Shown one piece after another: positions 25,665-32,297 of a DNA stretch of 32,297 nt. Within the stretch, counting starts at the first letter, position 1. Each line of letters begins with the position of its first letter. The DNA lies in NCBI GenBank assembly GCA_035691305.1, contig DASSJF010000046.1, positions 1-32,297 of the forward strand, written 5' to 3'. Under the pieces are notes generated by a model. The model did no database searches, was not told where the DNA came from, and saw only the letters and a program-made list of their open reading frames with translations. The translations under genes were made by a program, and so were the position numbers. Origin of the DNA: a bacterium (GTDB taxonomy: Bacteria > Sysuimicrobiota > Sysuimicrobiia > Sysuimicrobiales > Segetimicrobiaceae).

Positions 25665-27476
25665 GTGGGCTACCTGCCAATCGAGCGGTACGGCGTGATC
25701 GGCGACCTTCGCACGGCCGCGCTCGTCGGCGCCACCGGCTCGATCGACCTCTTCTGCTTCCCGCACTTCGACTCGCCGTCCGTCTTTCAGGCGCTGCTCG
25801 ACGACGAGCGGGGCGGCCGGTTCGCGTTAACGCCGCTCGTCGAGAGGCCCCGCCGCAAGCAGCTCTACGTGTTCGATTCCAACGTGCTTCTGAGCCGTTT
25901 CCTCGCCGACGATGGGATGGCGGAGATCTCCGATTTCATGCCGCTCGAGCCGCCCACCGGCACGCCGCAGATCGTGCGGCGGGCCAAGACCGTTCGCGGC
26001 GAAATCCGCTATCGGCTCCTCTGCGCGCCGCGCTTCGACCACGCCCGGGCCGGACACCGCGCCGTGCGGACCGAGGACGGCGTCGTGTTCACCCCGGAGC
26101 GGGAGGGGCTTCCGGCGCTGCGGCTGCGCGCCGAGTGTCCGGTGGAAGTTCGCAACGGCGACGCGGTCGCGGAGTTCACGCTGTCCGCCGGCCAGAGCGC
26201 GGCGTTCATTTTCGAGGAGGCGCGCCGCGGGCACGAGCCGGCCGCCGACTTCGCACCGTACGTGGTGCAGTCGTTCAAGGACACGCTCAACTACTGGCGG
26301 CGATGGATGGCGCGGTCGACGTACCGCGGCCGGTGGCGGGAGATGGTGAACCGGTCCGCCTTGGCGCTGAAGCTCCTTACGTCGCGCGAGTTCGGCTCGA
26401 TCGTCGCGGCGCCGACGTTCTCGCTGCCGGAGGTGGTGGGCGGCGAGCGCAACTGGGACTACCGGTATACGTGGATCCGCGACGCGTCGTTCACAATCTA
26501 CGCGCTGCTCCGCCTCGGCTACACCGATGAGGCGGCCGCCTTCATGCGCTGGATCGCGCGGCGCGCCGAGGAGGCGGATCCGAACAGGCCGCTGCAGCCG
26601 ATGTACGGGATCGACGGCCGGCGCGATCTGGCCGAGGCGGCGCTGCCGCATCTGGCCGGTTACAAGGGCTCGCGTCCGGTGCGGATCGGCAACGAGGCAT
26701 ACCGGCAGCTGCAGCTCGACATCTACGGCGAGCTGGCCGACGGCCTCTACGTCTTCGACCGGCACGGCGAGCAGATCTCTTCTGTGCTGTGGGAGGCGTT
26801 CACCCGCCTCATCGATTGGGTGTGCGCCAACTGGCGGCGGCCGGACGAGGGGATCTGGGAGGTGCGCGCCGGCGCCCAGGAGTTCTGCCAGTCACGCGTG
26901 ATGTGCTGGGTCGCGCTCGACCGGGCGCTCCGGATCGCCCGCAACCGTTCGTACCCGGCGCCGATCGGGCGCTGGCACGACATCCGGGACGAGATCTACC
27001 GCAGCATCATACACGACTTCTGGGACCCGAAGCGGGAGGCGTTCGTGCAGCACAAGGGCTCGACGGCCCTCGGCGCCGCGAATCTGCTGATGCCGCTCGT
27101 TCGGCTCGTGAGCCCGCACGATCCGCGGTGGCTGTCGACGCTGCGGGCGATCCGGCACGACCTGGTCGATGATGCGCTGGTGTACCGGTACCGCATCGAG
27201 CAGGCGCCCGACGGGCTGCGCGGCCACGAAGGCACCTTCAACATGTGCTCGTTCTGGTACGTGGAGGCGCTGTCGCGCTCCGGCGATACCAGGCGGGCGC
27301 GCTTCTTGTTCGAAAAGCTCTTCGGCTATGCGAACGAGCTGGGACTCTACTCGGAGCAGCTCGGGCGGCGCGGCGAGCACCTCGGTAATTTCCCGCAGGC
27401 GCTCACGCACATCGCGCTGATCAGCGCGGCCTACGACCTGAACCGCCGGATCGAAGCGGGCAGCCGCGGGACATGA
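25665..27476 (+). CDS. GH15 glucoamylase/trehalase family glycoside hydrolase
   Basis: A 603-aa GH15 protein with the usual bacterial layout: an N-terminal super-sandwich domain (YGVIGDLRTAALVGATGSID, FPHFDSPSVF) and an alpha-barrel catalytic domain from about residue 225. GGERNWDYRYTWIRDASFT is the signature of this subfamily. Candidate catalytic glutamates are E395 (DEGIWEVR) and E522 (GHEGTFNMCSFW). Homologues hydrolyse trehalose or act as glucoamylases; sequence alone does not decide. No signal peptide, so it acts inside the cell. The start is GTG at 25665; the ribosome binding site (GGGGAA) is rather far upstream. It lies 55 bases after copZ and is probably an independent unit. Confidence 0.9.
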   Translation: MGYLPIERYGVIGDLRTAALVGATGSIDLFCFPHFDSPSVFQALLDDERGGRFALTPLVERPRRKQLYVFDSNVLLSRFLADDGMAEISDFMPLEPPTGTPQIVRRAKTVRGEIRYRLLCAPRFDHARAGHRAVRTEDGVVFTPEREGLPALRLRAECPVEVRNGDAVAEFTLSAGQSAAFIFEEARRGHEPAADFAPYVVQSFKDTLNYWRRWMARSTYRGRWREMVNRSALALKLLTSREFGSIVAAPTFSLPEVVGGERNWDYRYTWIRDASFTIYALLRLGYTDEAAAFMRWIARRAEEADPNRPLQPMYGIDGRRDLAEAALPHLAGYKGSRPVRIGNEAYRQLQLDIYGELADGLYVFDRHGEQISSVLWEAFTRLIDWVCANWRRPDEGIWEVRAGAQEFCQSRVMCWVALDRALRIARNRSYPAPIGRWHDIRDEIYRSIIHDFWDPKREAFVQHKGSTALGAANLLMPLVRLVSPHDPRWLSTLRAIRHDLVDDALVYRYRIEQAPDGLRGHEGTFNMCSFWYVEALSRSGDTRRARFLFEKLFGYANELGLYSEQLGRRGEHLGNFPQALTHIALISAAYDLNRRIEAGSRGT

Positions 27477-27497
27477 GGCATCCCCCGGGCGGCGGCG

Positions 27498-28850
27498 TCA
27501 TGGACGGACGAACGCGCCGTCGCCCGGCCTGGCGGCGACGCGGCCCTCTTCGTAGGCCGGGCGGCCGCGGACGAACGTGTGCGTCACCCGCCCGCGGAGC
27601 GCCATCCCCTCGTACGGCGTCCAGCCGACGCCGCTGTGAAGTTCGGCGCCCCGCACGGTCCAGGCCGCCTCGGGATCCAGGATGGTGATGTCCGCGTCGG
27701 AGCCCGGCGCGAGAATCCCCTTGCGGGGAAAGAGGCCGGTGTTGCGGGCGGGCCGCTCGGCGAGGAAGCGCGCGAGATCGACGATCGAGATCCGCCCCGC
27801 CGCGACCCCGGCATGGTAGAGGAGCGGCAGAAGCGTCTCCACGCCGGGCGCACCGGATGCATTGGCGAAGATGTCCGTGCGGTCGCGTTTCTGCTCCGTC
27901 GCCCACGGCGCGTGGTCCGACGTCACCCAGTCGATGCGGTCCGCCGCGAGATACGCCCATAGGTCCTGGACGTCTTTGCGCGCGCGCAGCGGCGGATTGA
28001 TCTTCGCAAACGGGCCGAGGCGCTCCATCGCCTGCTCGTCCAGCACGAGATACTGGATGCAGGTTTCCGCCGTCGCGTGCAGGCCGCCGGCGCGGTAGCG
28101 CTCGACCAGGTCGAACGACCGGGCCACGCTGGCGTGGACGATGTGGATGTGGACGCCCGCGTGAAATGCCAGTTCCAGCACCCGGTTCACCGCCTCCGTC
28201 TCCGAGACGGGCGGACGGGTACGGCAGTGCGCGAGCGGGCCGGTGTCGCCGGCGGCCCGGGCCGCGGCGATCGCCCGGTCGACGATGTCCTGGTTCTCGC
28301 AGTGCACCGCGACGTAACGCCCCGTCCCGGCGATGCGGCGAAAGGCCTCCAGCATCTCGCCGTCCGGGATGCGCGGAAAGCGGATCGGATGGGACTCGTA
28401 GGTCGACAGCTTGAAGGCGCAGGCGCCCGCCCGCGCCAGCGGTTCGATCGCGTCGAGGCCGCCTTCTTTGCGGATCGTGCCGTAGAGCGCGACGTCGCAC
28501 ACGGCCTCCGCGCCGACATCCTCGACCTTGCGCTCGAAGGTCTCGAGGTCCGGAACCGCGGCCGGCATATCGTAGGGCATGTCGACGATCGTCGTCACGC
28601 CGCCGGCGACCGCGGCCTCGGTGCAGCGGGTGATGCCCTCGGCGGGCTCGCTGCGGGTGTGGACATGCGTGTCGACCACGCCCGGCAGGACGTAGGAGCC
28701 GGTCGCGTCCACGGTCCGGGCGGCGGCCGGGAGGCCACCGCCCGCGGCGCCGATCGCCGCGATCCGGCCGCCGTCGGCGGCGACGTAGCCGTCCTGCAGC
28801 ACGCGCTCGGAGAGGACGACGCGGCCGCGGACGACGAGGTCGCAGGGCAC
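27498..28850 (-). CDS. Allantoinase/dihydropyrimidinase-type cyclic amidohydrolase
   Basis: A 450-aa amidohydrolase-superfamily enzyme that opens cyclic amide rings. Binuclear metal-site residues: H62 and H64 (VDTHVHTRSEP), the likely carboxylated lysine K147 (ACAFKLSTYES), H183 (AVHCENQD), H239 (IHIVHASVA) and D312 (TSDHAPW). The overall pattern (DITILDPEAAWTV, GWTPYEGMALRG, and FVRGRPAY) is closest to allantoinase and dihydropyrimidinase/hydantoinase. I chose GTG at 28850, with GAGAGG 7 bases upstream, because it begins at PCDLVVRGRVVL, the standard first strand. It lies 20 bases after the DHDPS-family gene in the transporter operon, so a transported ureide or pyrimidine-like ring is the likely substrate. 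Confidence 0.88.
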   Translation of the reverse strand: MPCDLVVRGRVVLSERVLQDGYVAADGGRIAAIGAAGGGLPAAARTVDATGSYVLPGVVDTHVHTRSEPAEGITRCTEAAVAGGVTTIVDMPYDMPAAVPDLETFERKVEDVGAEAVCDVALYGTIRKEGGLDAIEPLARAGACAFKLSTYESHPIRFPRIPDGEMLEAFRRIAGTGRYVAVHCENQDIVDRAIAAARAAGDTGPLAHCRTRPPVSETEAVNRVLELAFHAGVHIHIVHASVARSFDLVERYRAGGLHATAETCIQYLVLDEQAMERLGPFAKINPPLRARKDVQDLWAYLAADRIDWVTSDHAPWATEQKRDRTDIFANASGAPGVETLLPLLYHAGVAAGRISIVDLARFLAERPARNTGLFPRKGILAPGSDADITILDPEAAWTVRGAELHSGVGWTPYEGMALRGRVTHTFVRGRPAYEEGRVAARPGDGAFVRP

Positions 28851-28870
28851 CGGACGGCCTCTCTGCGCGG

Positions 28871-29794
28871 TCAGCGGGCGCGGGCCCGTTCGCGCTCCTC
28901 GGCTGCGAGGTGTCCGCGCGCGACGAGGTGCGCGACGATCCGGTCGAGCTGGCGCAGCGTGATCGGATCCGCCACGGCACCGGGATGCCGGACGGCGGCG
29001 GTCCGGATCGCGCCGCGCCGGACCAGGATCTCCTTGCGCAGCGAGACGCCGATGCCCGGCTGAAATTCGAACCGCGCCAGGTTCACGAAGTCGTAGAACA
29101 GCGCCGCCGCCCCCGCCGTGTTGCCGGCGCGATGCAGCCGGTACAGCTTCACCAGCAGCTCGGGGTACGCGAGCCCGCTCATGATCCCGACCGCGCCCCG
29201 CTCGAGCTCCTCGAACGCGTAGACGCCGCCGAGCGCGCCGAAGATACCGAATGCCTCGCCGGCCAGTGCGCGAATGCGCTCCATCTTGGGGCCGGTCGGC
29301 GCGTCCTCGAGCTTCACGTACTCCACCCGTTCCAGTTCCTTGTAGAGCCGCGCCAGGAGGGCGGGGGGCATGAGCACGCCGGTCGCGGGCGGGTAGTCTT
29401 GCACGACCAGCGGCACCGCCGCGGCTTTCGCGACGCGTTCGTAGTAGCCGAACAGCGTCGCTTCGTTCTGAATGCGCGGTGGTGACACGAGAAGCGCGTC
29501 CGCGCCGTGGCTCTCCGCGCGCCGGCACGCCTGGATCGCGGCGTCCGTGCCGTTCGAGCCGGCGCCGACGACGAGCGCCTTGCCGGCGGGGAGGGCGCGC
29601 CGGAACGCCTCGGTGACCTGGTCGCGCTCCGCGTCCGTCAAACGGTCGACTTCGCCCATTACCCCCAGGATTGCGAGGCCGTCGACGCCGAGGCGCAGCA
29701 TGAACTCGGTCATCGTCCGAATGCTCTCCGTGTCGATCCGGCCCTGCTCGTCGAACGGGGTGGGCGTAATCGGGTAGATCCCGGCCAGCGTCAT
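28871..29794 (-). CDS. Dihydrodipicolinate synthase / N-acetylneuraminate lyase family protein
   Basis: A 307-aa class I aldolase-fold enzyme. The Schiff-base lysine is K161 (YVKLEDAPTG) and the partner tyrosine is Y134 (VQDYPPATG), at positions expected from E. coli DapA (Y133, K161). Where DapA has GTTGE, with two threonines that bind pyruvate carboxylate and relay protons, this protein has GVMGE (V45, M46). This makes lysine-pathway activity unlikely and suggests a different aldol or lyase substrate. The ATG at 29794 has a strong GGAGGA site 7 bases upstream. Neighbours are an allantoinase-type enzyme and a nucleoside/BMP-type transporter, pointing to a catabolic role. Confidence 0.9.
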   Translation of the reverse strand: MTLAGIYPITPTPFDEQGRIDTESIRTMTEFMLRLGVDGLAILGVMGEVDRLTDAERDQVTEAFRRALPAGKALVVGAGSNGTDAAIQACRRAESHGADALLVSPPRIQNEATLFGYYERVAKAAAVPLVVQDYPPATGVLMPPALLARLYKELERVEYVKLEDAPTGPKMERIRALAGEAFGIFGALGGVYAFEELERGAVGIMSGLAYPELLVKLYRLHRAGNTAGAAALFYDFVNLARFEFQPGIGVSLRKEILVRRGAIRTAAVRHPGAVADPITLRQLDRIVAHLVARGHLAAEERERARAR

Positions 29795-29931
29795 CGAGGG
29801 TCCTCCTGGTCTCAGCGCGGTGCCGTCGCCGGCCGGCCAGCGGACGGCCACGACGCCACCGAAGCGCCGGGATGCTTTCGGCGCGCGCGCCGCCGCCGCC
29901 TTCGCATGTCGGCAGCCGGTTCCGACGGCGG

Positions 29932-30918
29932 CTAGTCTTGCTCGAACGGTGCGCCGAGCGCGGCCGGCGGCGACGCCTGCAGCGCCCGCAGCGTGCGCAC
30001 GATCCTCAGGCGGGCCCCCGGCGGCAGCCGGTGGAGCGCGCGGTGAATCCGGTCGGCGTTGCCGAGCGCCACGAGCAGCAGCGCGAAGATCATGAGCGGA
30101 AACGGCAGCGTGGGGAAGACCTGGGTCGGCACACCCGGCATCAGGTCCTGTAGAACTGTTCCGACAGTCTGCAGCAGGACGAACAGGTACGCGCCGGCGA
30201 CTCCGCGGAGCGGATCCCAGTTCCCGAAGATGACGATCGCGAGCACGATCCACCCCGTCCCCTCGATCCCGTCCGGGCGGCTCCAGCCGGGCTTGACGGC
30301 GAGCGAAAACGCCGCGCCCCCCAGACCCACGAGCGCCCCGCCCGCGATGGCGTAGAGATACCGCACGCGCGTGACGGCGACGCCGCGGGCCGCGGCCGCC
30401 GCCGGATGTTCCCCCACGCCGCGCAAGACGAGGCCGGGCGCCGTCTTGAAGAGATACCACCATACCGCGGCGGTGGCGGCGAGGCTCAGGTACACGAGCG
30501 GGTCCTGATTGAAGACGATCGGGCCCGCGACCGGCCACCTGTCGAGCAGCGGCACGGGAGCGGGGGAGATCTGCGGTCCCGGCACGTGCGCGACCGGCGT
30601 GCCGAGCAGATACGCCAGGTTTTGGCAGAACACGGTCAGGACGAACCCCGTCGCCACCTGATGCTGCCGCAGAGTCAGGCTCGCGAACGCAACCACAAGC
30701 CCGGCCGCGGCCCCGACCGCCATCGCCGCCAGGACGCCCGCGGGGACGCTTCCCGCCGTCCGCGCCGCCGCGAACCCCGTCATCGCGCTCAACAGCAGCA
30801 GGCCGTCGAGGGACAGGTTGATCACGCCCGATTTCTCGGCGAGCGTCTCGCCGAGCACCGCGAAGATCACCGGAGGCGCGGCAGCGACGACGGTTGCGGC
30901 CAGCGGTACGAGGTCCAC
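29932..30918 (-). CDS. ABC transporter permease, BMP/nucleoside-type (NupQ/YufQ-like)
   Basis: A 328-aa inner membrane permease of the branched-chain/BPD_transp_2 group. It starts VDLVPLAATVVAAAPPVIFA, with the family sequence GETLAEKSGVINLSLDGLLL and later GEHPAAAAARGVAVTRVRY and GGALVGLGGAAFSL. About eight or nine membrane segments can be seen. The GTG at 30918 is 2 bases after the other permease's stop, with GGGGAG about 8 bases upstream. With its partner permease and ATPase it would import a nucleoside-like or similar small molecule delivered by a BMP-type lipoprotein, whose gene is outside the window. A 137-base gap separates it from the DHDPS-family gene. Confidence 0.88.
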   Translation of the reverse strand: MDLVPLAATVVAAAPPVIFAVLGETLAEKSGVINLSLDGLLLLSAMTGFAAARTAGSVPAGVLAAMAVGAAAGLVVAFASLTLRQHQVATGFVLTVFCQNLAYLLGTPVAHVPGPQISPAPVPLLDRWPVAGPIVFNQDPLVYLSLAATAAVWWYLFKTAPGLVLRGVGEHPAAAAARGVAVTRVRYLYAIAGGALVGLGGAAFSLAVKPGWSRPDGIEGTGWIVLAIVIFGNWDPLRGVAGAYLFVLLQTVGTVLQDLMPGVPTQVFPTLPFPLMIFALLLVALGNADRIHRALHRLPPGARLRIVRTLRALQASPPAALGAPFEQD

Positions 30919-30920
30919 CG

Positions 30921-31976
30921 TCAGAGCTCCCCGCGCCCGGGTATGAACCGGCTCTGCAGGCCGCGCAGCAGAAGCACCGACAGAACGAGCAGGCCTTGGA
31001 TCACCCCGCCCATCGACGAGTCGAGCTGCATAGTCAGCGGGAGCTGCAGGCTGCCCATCGAGATCGCGGCGAACGCGGCGGAGATGAGCGCGCAGGCGAC
31101 CGCGTTCCGGCCTGCCAGTAGGACGACGAGGATCGCGAGGTACCCGTCGCCGCCCGAGATCAGCGGAAACAATTGGTGGCGTGAGTACGCGCCGGTGACC
31201 AGGACGAACCCGCCGACGCCGGCGAGCGCCCCGCACAGCGCGAAGGCGCGCAGCATCTCGCGCGTCGTCGGGATGCCGCGAAGGCGCGCGGCGCGCAGAC
31301 TGCGCCCCATCGCGGCGAGGTACAAACCGAAGTACGTGCCGCGGAGCGCCGCGGACACGCCGCCGATTGCGGCCAGCGCGAGCAGCACCTCGCCCGGGAC
31401 CGCGACCGGCGGGATCCGGAACGCGGGCAGCCACAGCGCGGACCCGAACGGCACCGTGCCGCTGGTGGACGCGATGCCCGGCCGCGCCCACGGCCCGAGC
31501 ACGACGTAGACCGTGAGGCTACCGGCGATGAAGTTCAGGCCGAGGCCGCCGAAGATTTCGCTCACGCCGCCGTAGGCTCGGAGCCAGCCTGCGAGCAGCG
31601 CCCACAGCGCCCCGCCCGCGGCGCCGGCCACCCCCGCCACGACGAGCGCGGCCCTGTCGGACGCGGCATGTTCGAGGGCGCGCAGGGCGCCGGTTGCGGA
31701 CACGGCGCCGAAGATGATCTGTCCCTCGATCCCGATGTTCCAGAGGCCGGCGGCGAAGGTGACCAGAAGGCCGGCCGCGGCGAGCAGCACCGGAGCCCAC
31801 GCGGCCAGCACGAACGTCACGTGCTCCGGCGACCCGAGCGCCCCCGCGACGATCAGGCCGTACGCCTCGGCGGGCGACGCGGTCACGATCCGCAGAAACG
31901 CTCCGCCCGCGAGCAGGGCGAGCGCGAGACCGGCCGCGGCGAAGCCGAGGCGCCGGCCAGCGCCGGGGCCGCTCAG
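30921..31976 (-). CDS. ABC transporter permease, BMP/nucleoside-type (NupP/YufP-like), probable CTG start
   Basis: Partner permease. Family sequence includes AAGLWNIGIEGQIIFGAVSA, YGGVSEIFGGLGLNFIAGSL, and SGGDGYLAILVVLLAGRN. The first canonical start in frame is GTG at 31886, but that would begin at TASPAEAYG, which in homologues follows a first membrane helix. Upstream in frame there is exactly such a helix (LGFAAAGLALALLAGGAFL), preceded by CTG at 31976 that overlaps the ATPase stop as CTGA, the same arrangement as the ATGA overlaps elsewhere in this window. I therefore place the start at CTG 31976 (351 aa), with GTG 31886 (321 aa) as the alternative. The stop is 2 bases before the next permease. 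Confidence 0.85.
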   Translation of the reverse strand: MSGPGAGRRLGFAAAGLALALLAGGAFLRIVTASPAEAYGLIVAGALGSPEHVTFVLAAWAPVLLAAAGLLVTFAAGLWNIGIEGQIIFGAVSATGALRALEHAASDRAALVVAGVAGAAGGALWALLAGWLRAYGGVSEIFGGLGLNFIAGSLTVYVVLGPWARPGIASTSGTVPFGSALWLPAFRIPPVAVPGEVLLALAAIGGVSAALRGTYFGLYLAAMGRSLRAARLRGIPTTREMLRAFALCGALAGVGGFVLVTGAYSRHQLFPLISGGDGYLAILVVLLAGRNAVACALISAAFAAISMGSLQLPLTMQLDSSMGGVIQGLLVLSVLLLRGLQSRFIPGRGEL

Positions 31977-32297
31977 AACCCTCGACCTCCGATCAAGCGT
32001 CCCAGCTGCTCGACCGTGGCGCCCCGCGAGTCGACCGGCGACGCCACGCGGCCGCCGGAAAAGACAACGATGCGGTCGCTGCGGTCCAGCAGCTCGTCGA
32101 GATCCGACGATGAGAAGACGATCGCGGTGCCGTGCGCGCGCCGCTCGAGCAGCCGGCGCCAGATCTCCTCCGCCGACTCGAGGTCGAGTCCTCGGGTCGG
32201 ATGCTCCATTAACAACAAGGTGAGGTGGTCGGGCAGCAGGGCGAGCAGCGCCCGCTGCTGGTTGCCGCCGGAGAGCGCGCGCACGTCCGTGTCGGGC
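31973..32297 (-). CDS. ABC transporter ATP-binding protein, sugar/nucleoside type (C-terminal part only)
   Basis: The last 107 residues of a double-domain ATPase of the RbsA/MglA/YufO kind; the gene enters from the right edge. The ABC signature LSGGNQQ is near the window edge (PDTDVRALSGGNQQRALLA). The Walker B region reads LTLLLMEHPTRGLD, where RbsA-type domains have LLLDEPTRGID and YufO-type have AAQPTRGLD. H-loop and later parts include IVFSSSDLDELLDRSDRIVVFSGGR, in which serine replaces the usual histidine area (SSDLDE). These changes are common in the degenerate second domain of this class. It heads the visible operon and is likely co-translated with the permease that follows. Confidence 0.9.
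   Translation of the reverse strand, partial: PDTDVRALSGGNQQRALLALLPDHLTLLLMEHPTRGLDLESAEEIWRRLLERRAHGTAIVFSSSDLDELLDRSDRIVVFSGGRVASPVDSRGATVEQLGRLIGGRGF

Overview
This is a GC-rich (about 70%) bacterial chromosomal window with tightly packed genes. Many genes share 4-base start/stop overlaps, and several start with GTG. No ribosomal or other phylogenetic marker is present. The mix of genes (form II CoxL-type hydroxylase, selenocysteine formate dehydrogenase with an NrfD-like subunit, BMP/nucleoside-type ABC transporter, free-standing CBM48 protein) would fit a free-living soil or subsurface lineage such as Rokubacteria, NC10, Chloroflexota or CSP1-3. That placement is a guess. No rRNA, tRNA, CRISPR, IS element or phage gene was seen, and no gene-free stretch exceeds 300 bases.

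Layout. (1) 1-4166, minus strand: a molybdenum hydroxylase operon coxL-coxG-coxM-coxS. CoxL carries the form II signature, and coxS runs off the left edge. (2) 4245-5738: four small genes: GIY-YIG and YCII-like proteins (plus), then a glutaredoxin-like and a DUF302 protein (minus). (3) 5962-9904, plus: a maturation block of MoxR ATPase (CoxD-like), VWA protein (CoxE-like), XdhC/CoxF-like protein and MobA/MocA-like nucleotidyltransferase. (4) 10128-11620: an LLM flavin oxygenase and a small protein with a basic front half and an acidic tail. (5) 11751-13553, minus: a MoeA-MobB fusion. It diverges from (6) 13801-19453, plus: a respiratory formate dehydrogenase operon, fdhA (in-frame UGA read as selenocysteine at 14383-14385), fdhE, fdhB and an NrfD-like membrane subunit. 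A metallophosphoesterase follows that has no usable canonical start codon upstream of its first metal-binding motif. (7) 20268-22354: OsmC protein, adenosine-specific kinase, RpiA and a CBM48 protein, ending at a strong hairpin terminator. (8) 22455-25609: a small membrane protein and a copper operon csoR-copA-copZ with a recognisable promoter and G/C-tract operator. (9) 25665-27476: a GH15 glucoamylase/trehalase. (10) 27498-32297, minus: an operon entering from the right edge with an ABC ATPase, two BMP/nucleoside-type permeases, a DHDPS-family aldolase/lyase and an allantoinase/dihydropyrimidinase-type amidohydrolase.

How they fit together. Blocks 1, 3, 5 and 6 form a molybdenum-enzyme neighbourhood: two unrelated Mo enzymes plus genes to build the cofactor (MoeA-MobB), cytidylate or insert it (MocA-like, XdhC) and remodel the apoenzyme (MoxR/VWA, FdhE). 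Block 10 looks like an uptake-plus-ring-opening catabolic operon for a cyclic ureide or pyrimidine-like compound. Block 8 is copper export.

The strongest unusual points are the selenocysteine codon with a SECIS hairpin exactly 11 bases downstream, two genes whose true starts appear non-canonical (metallophosphoesterase near 19470; permease at a CTG at 31976), and the VM-for-TT change in the DHDPS-family protein. I found no convincing evidence for a wholly new multi-gene system.
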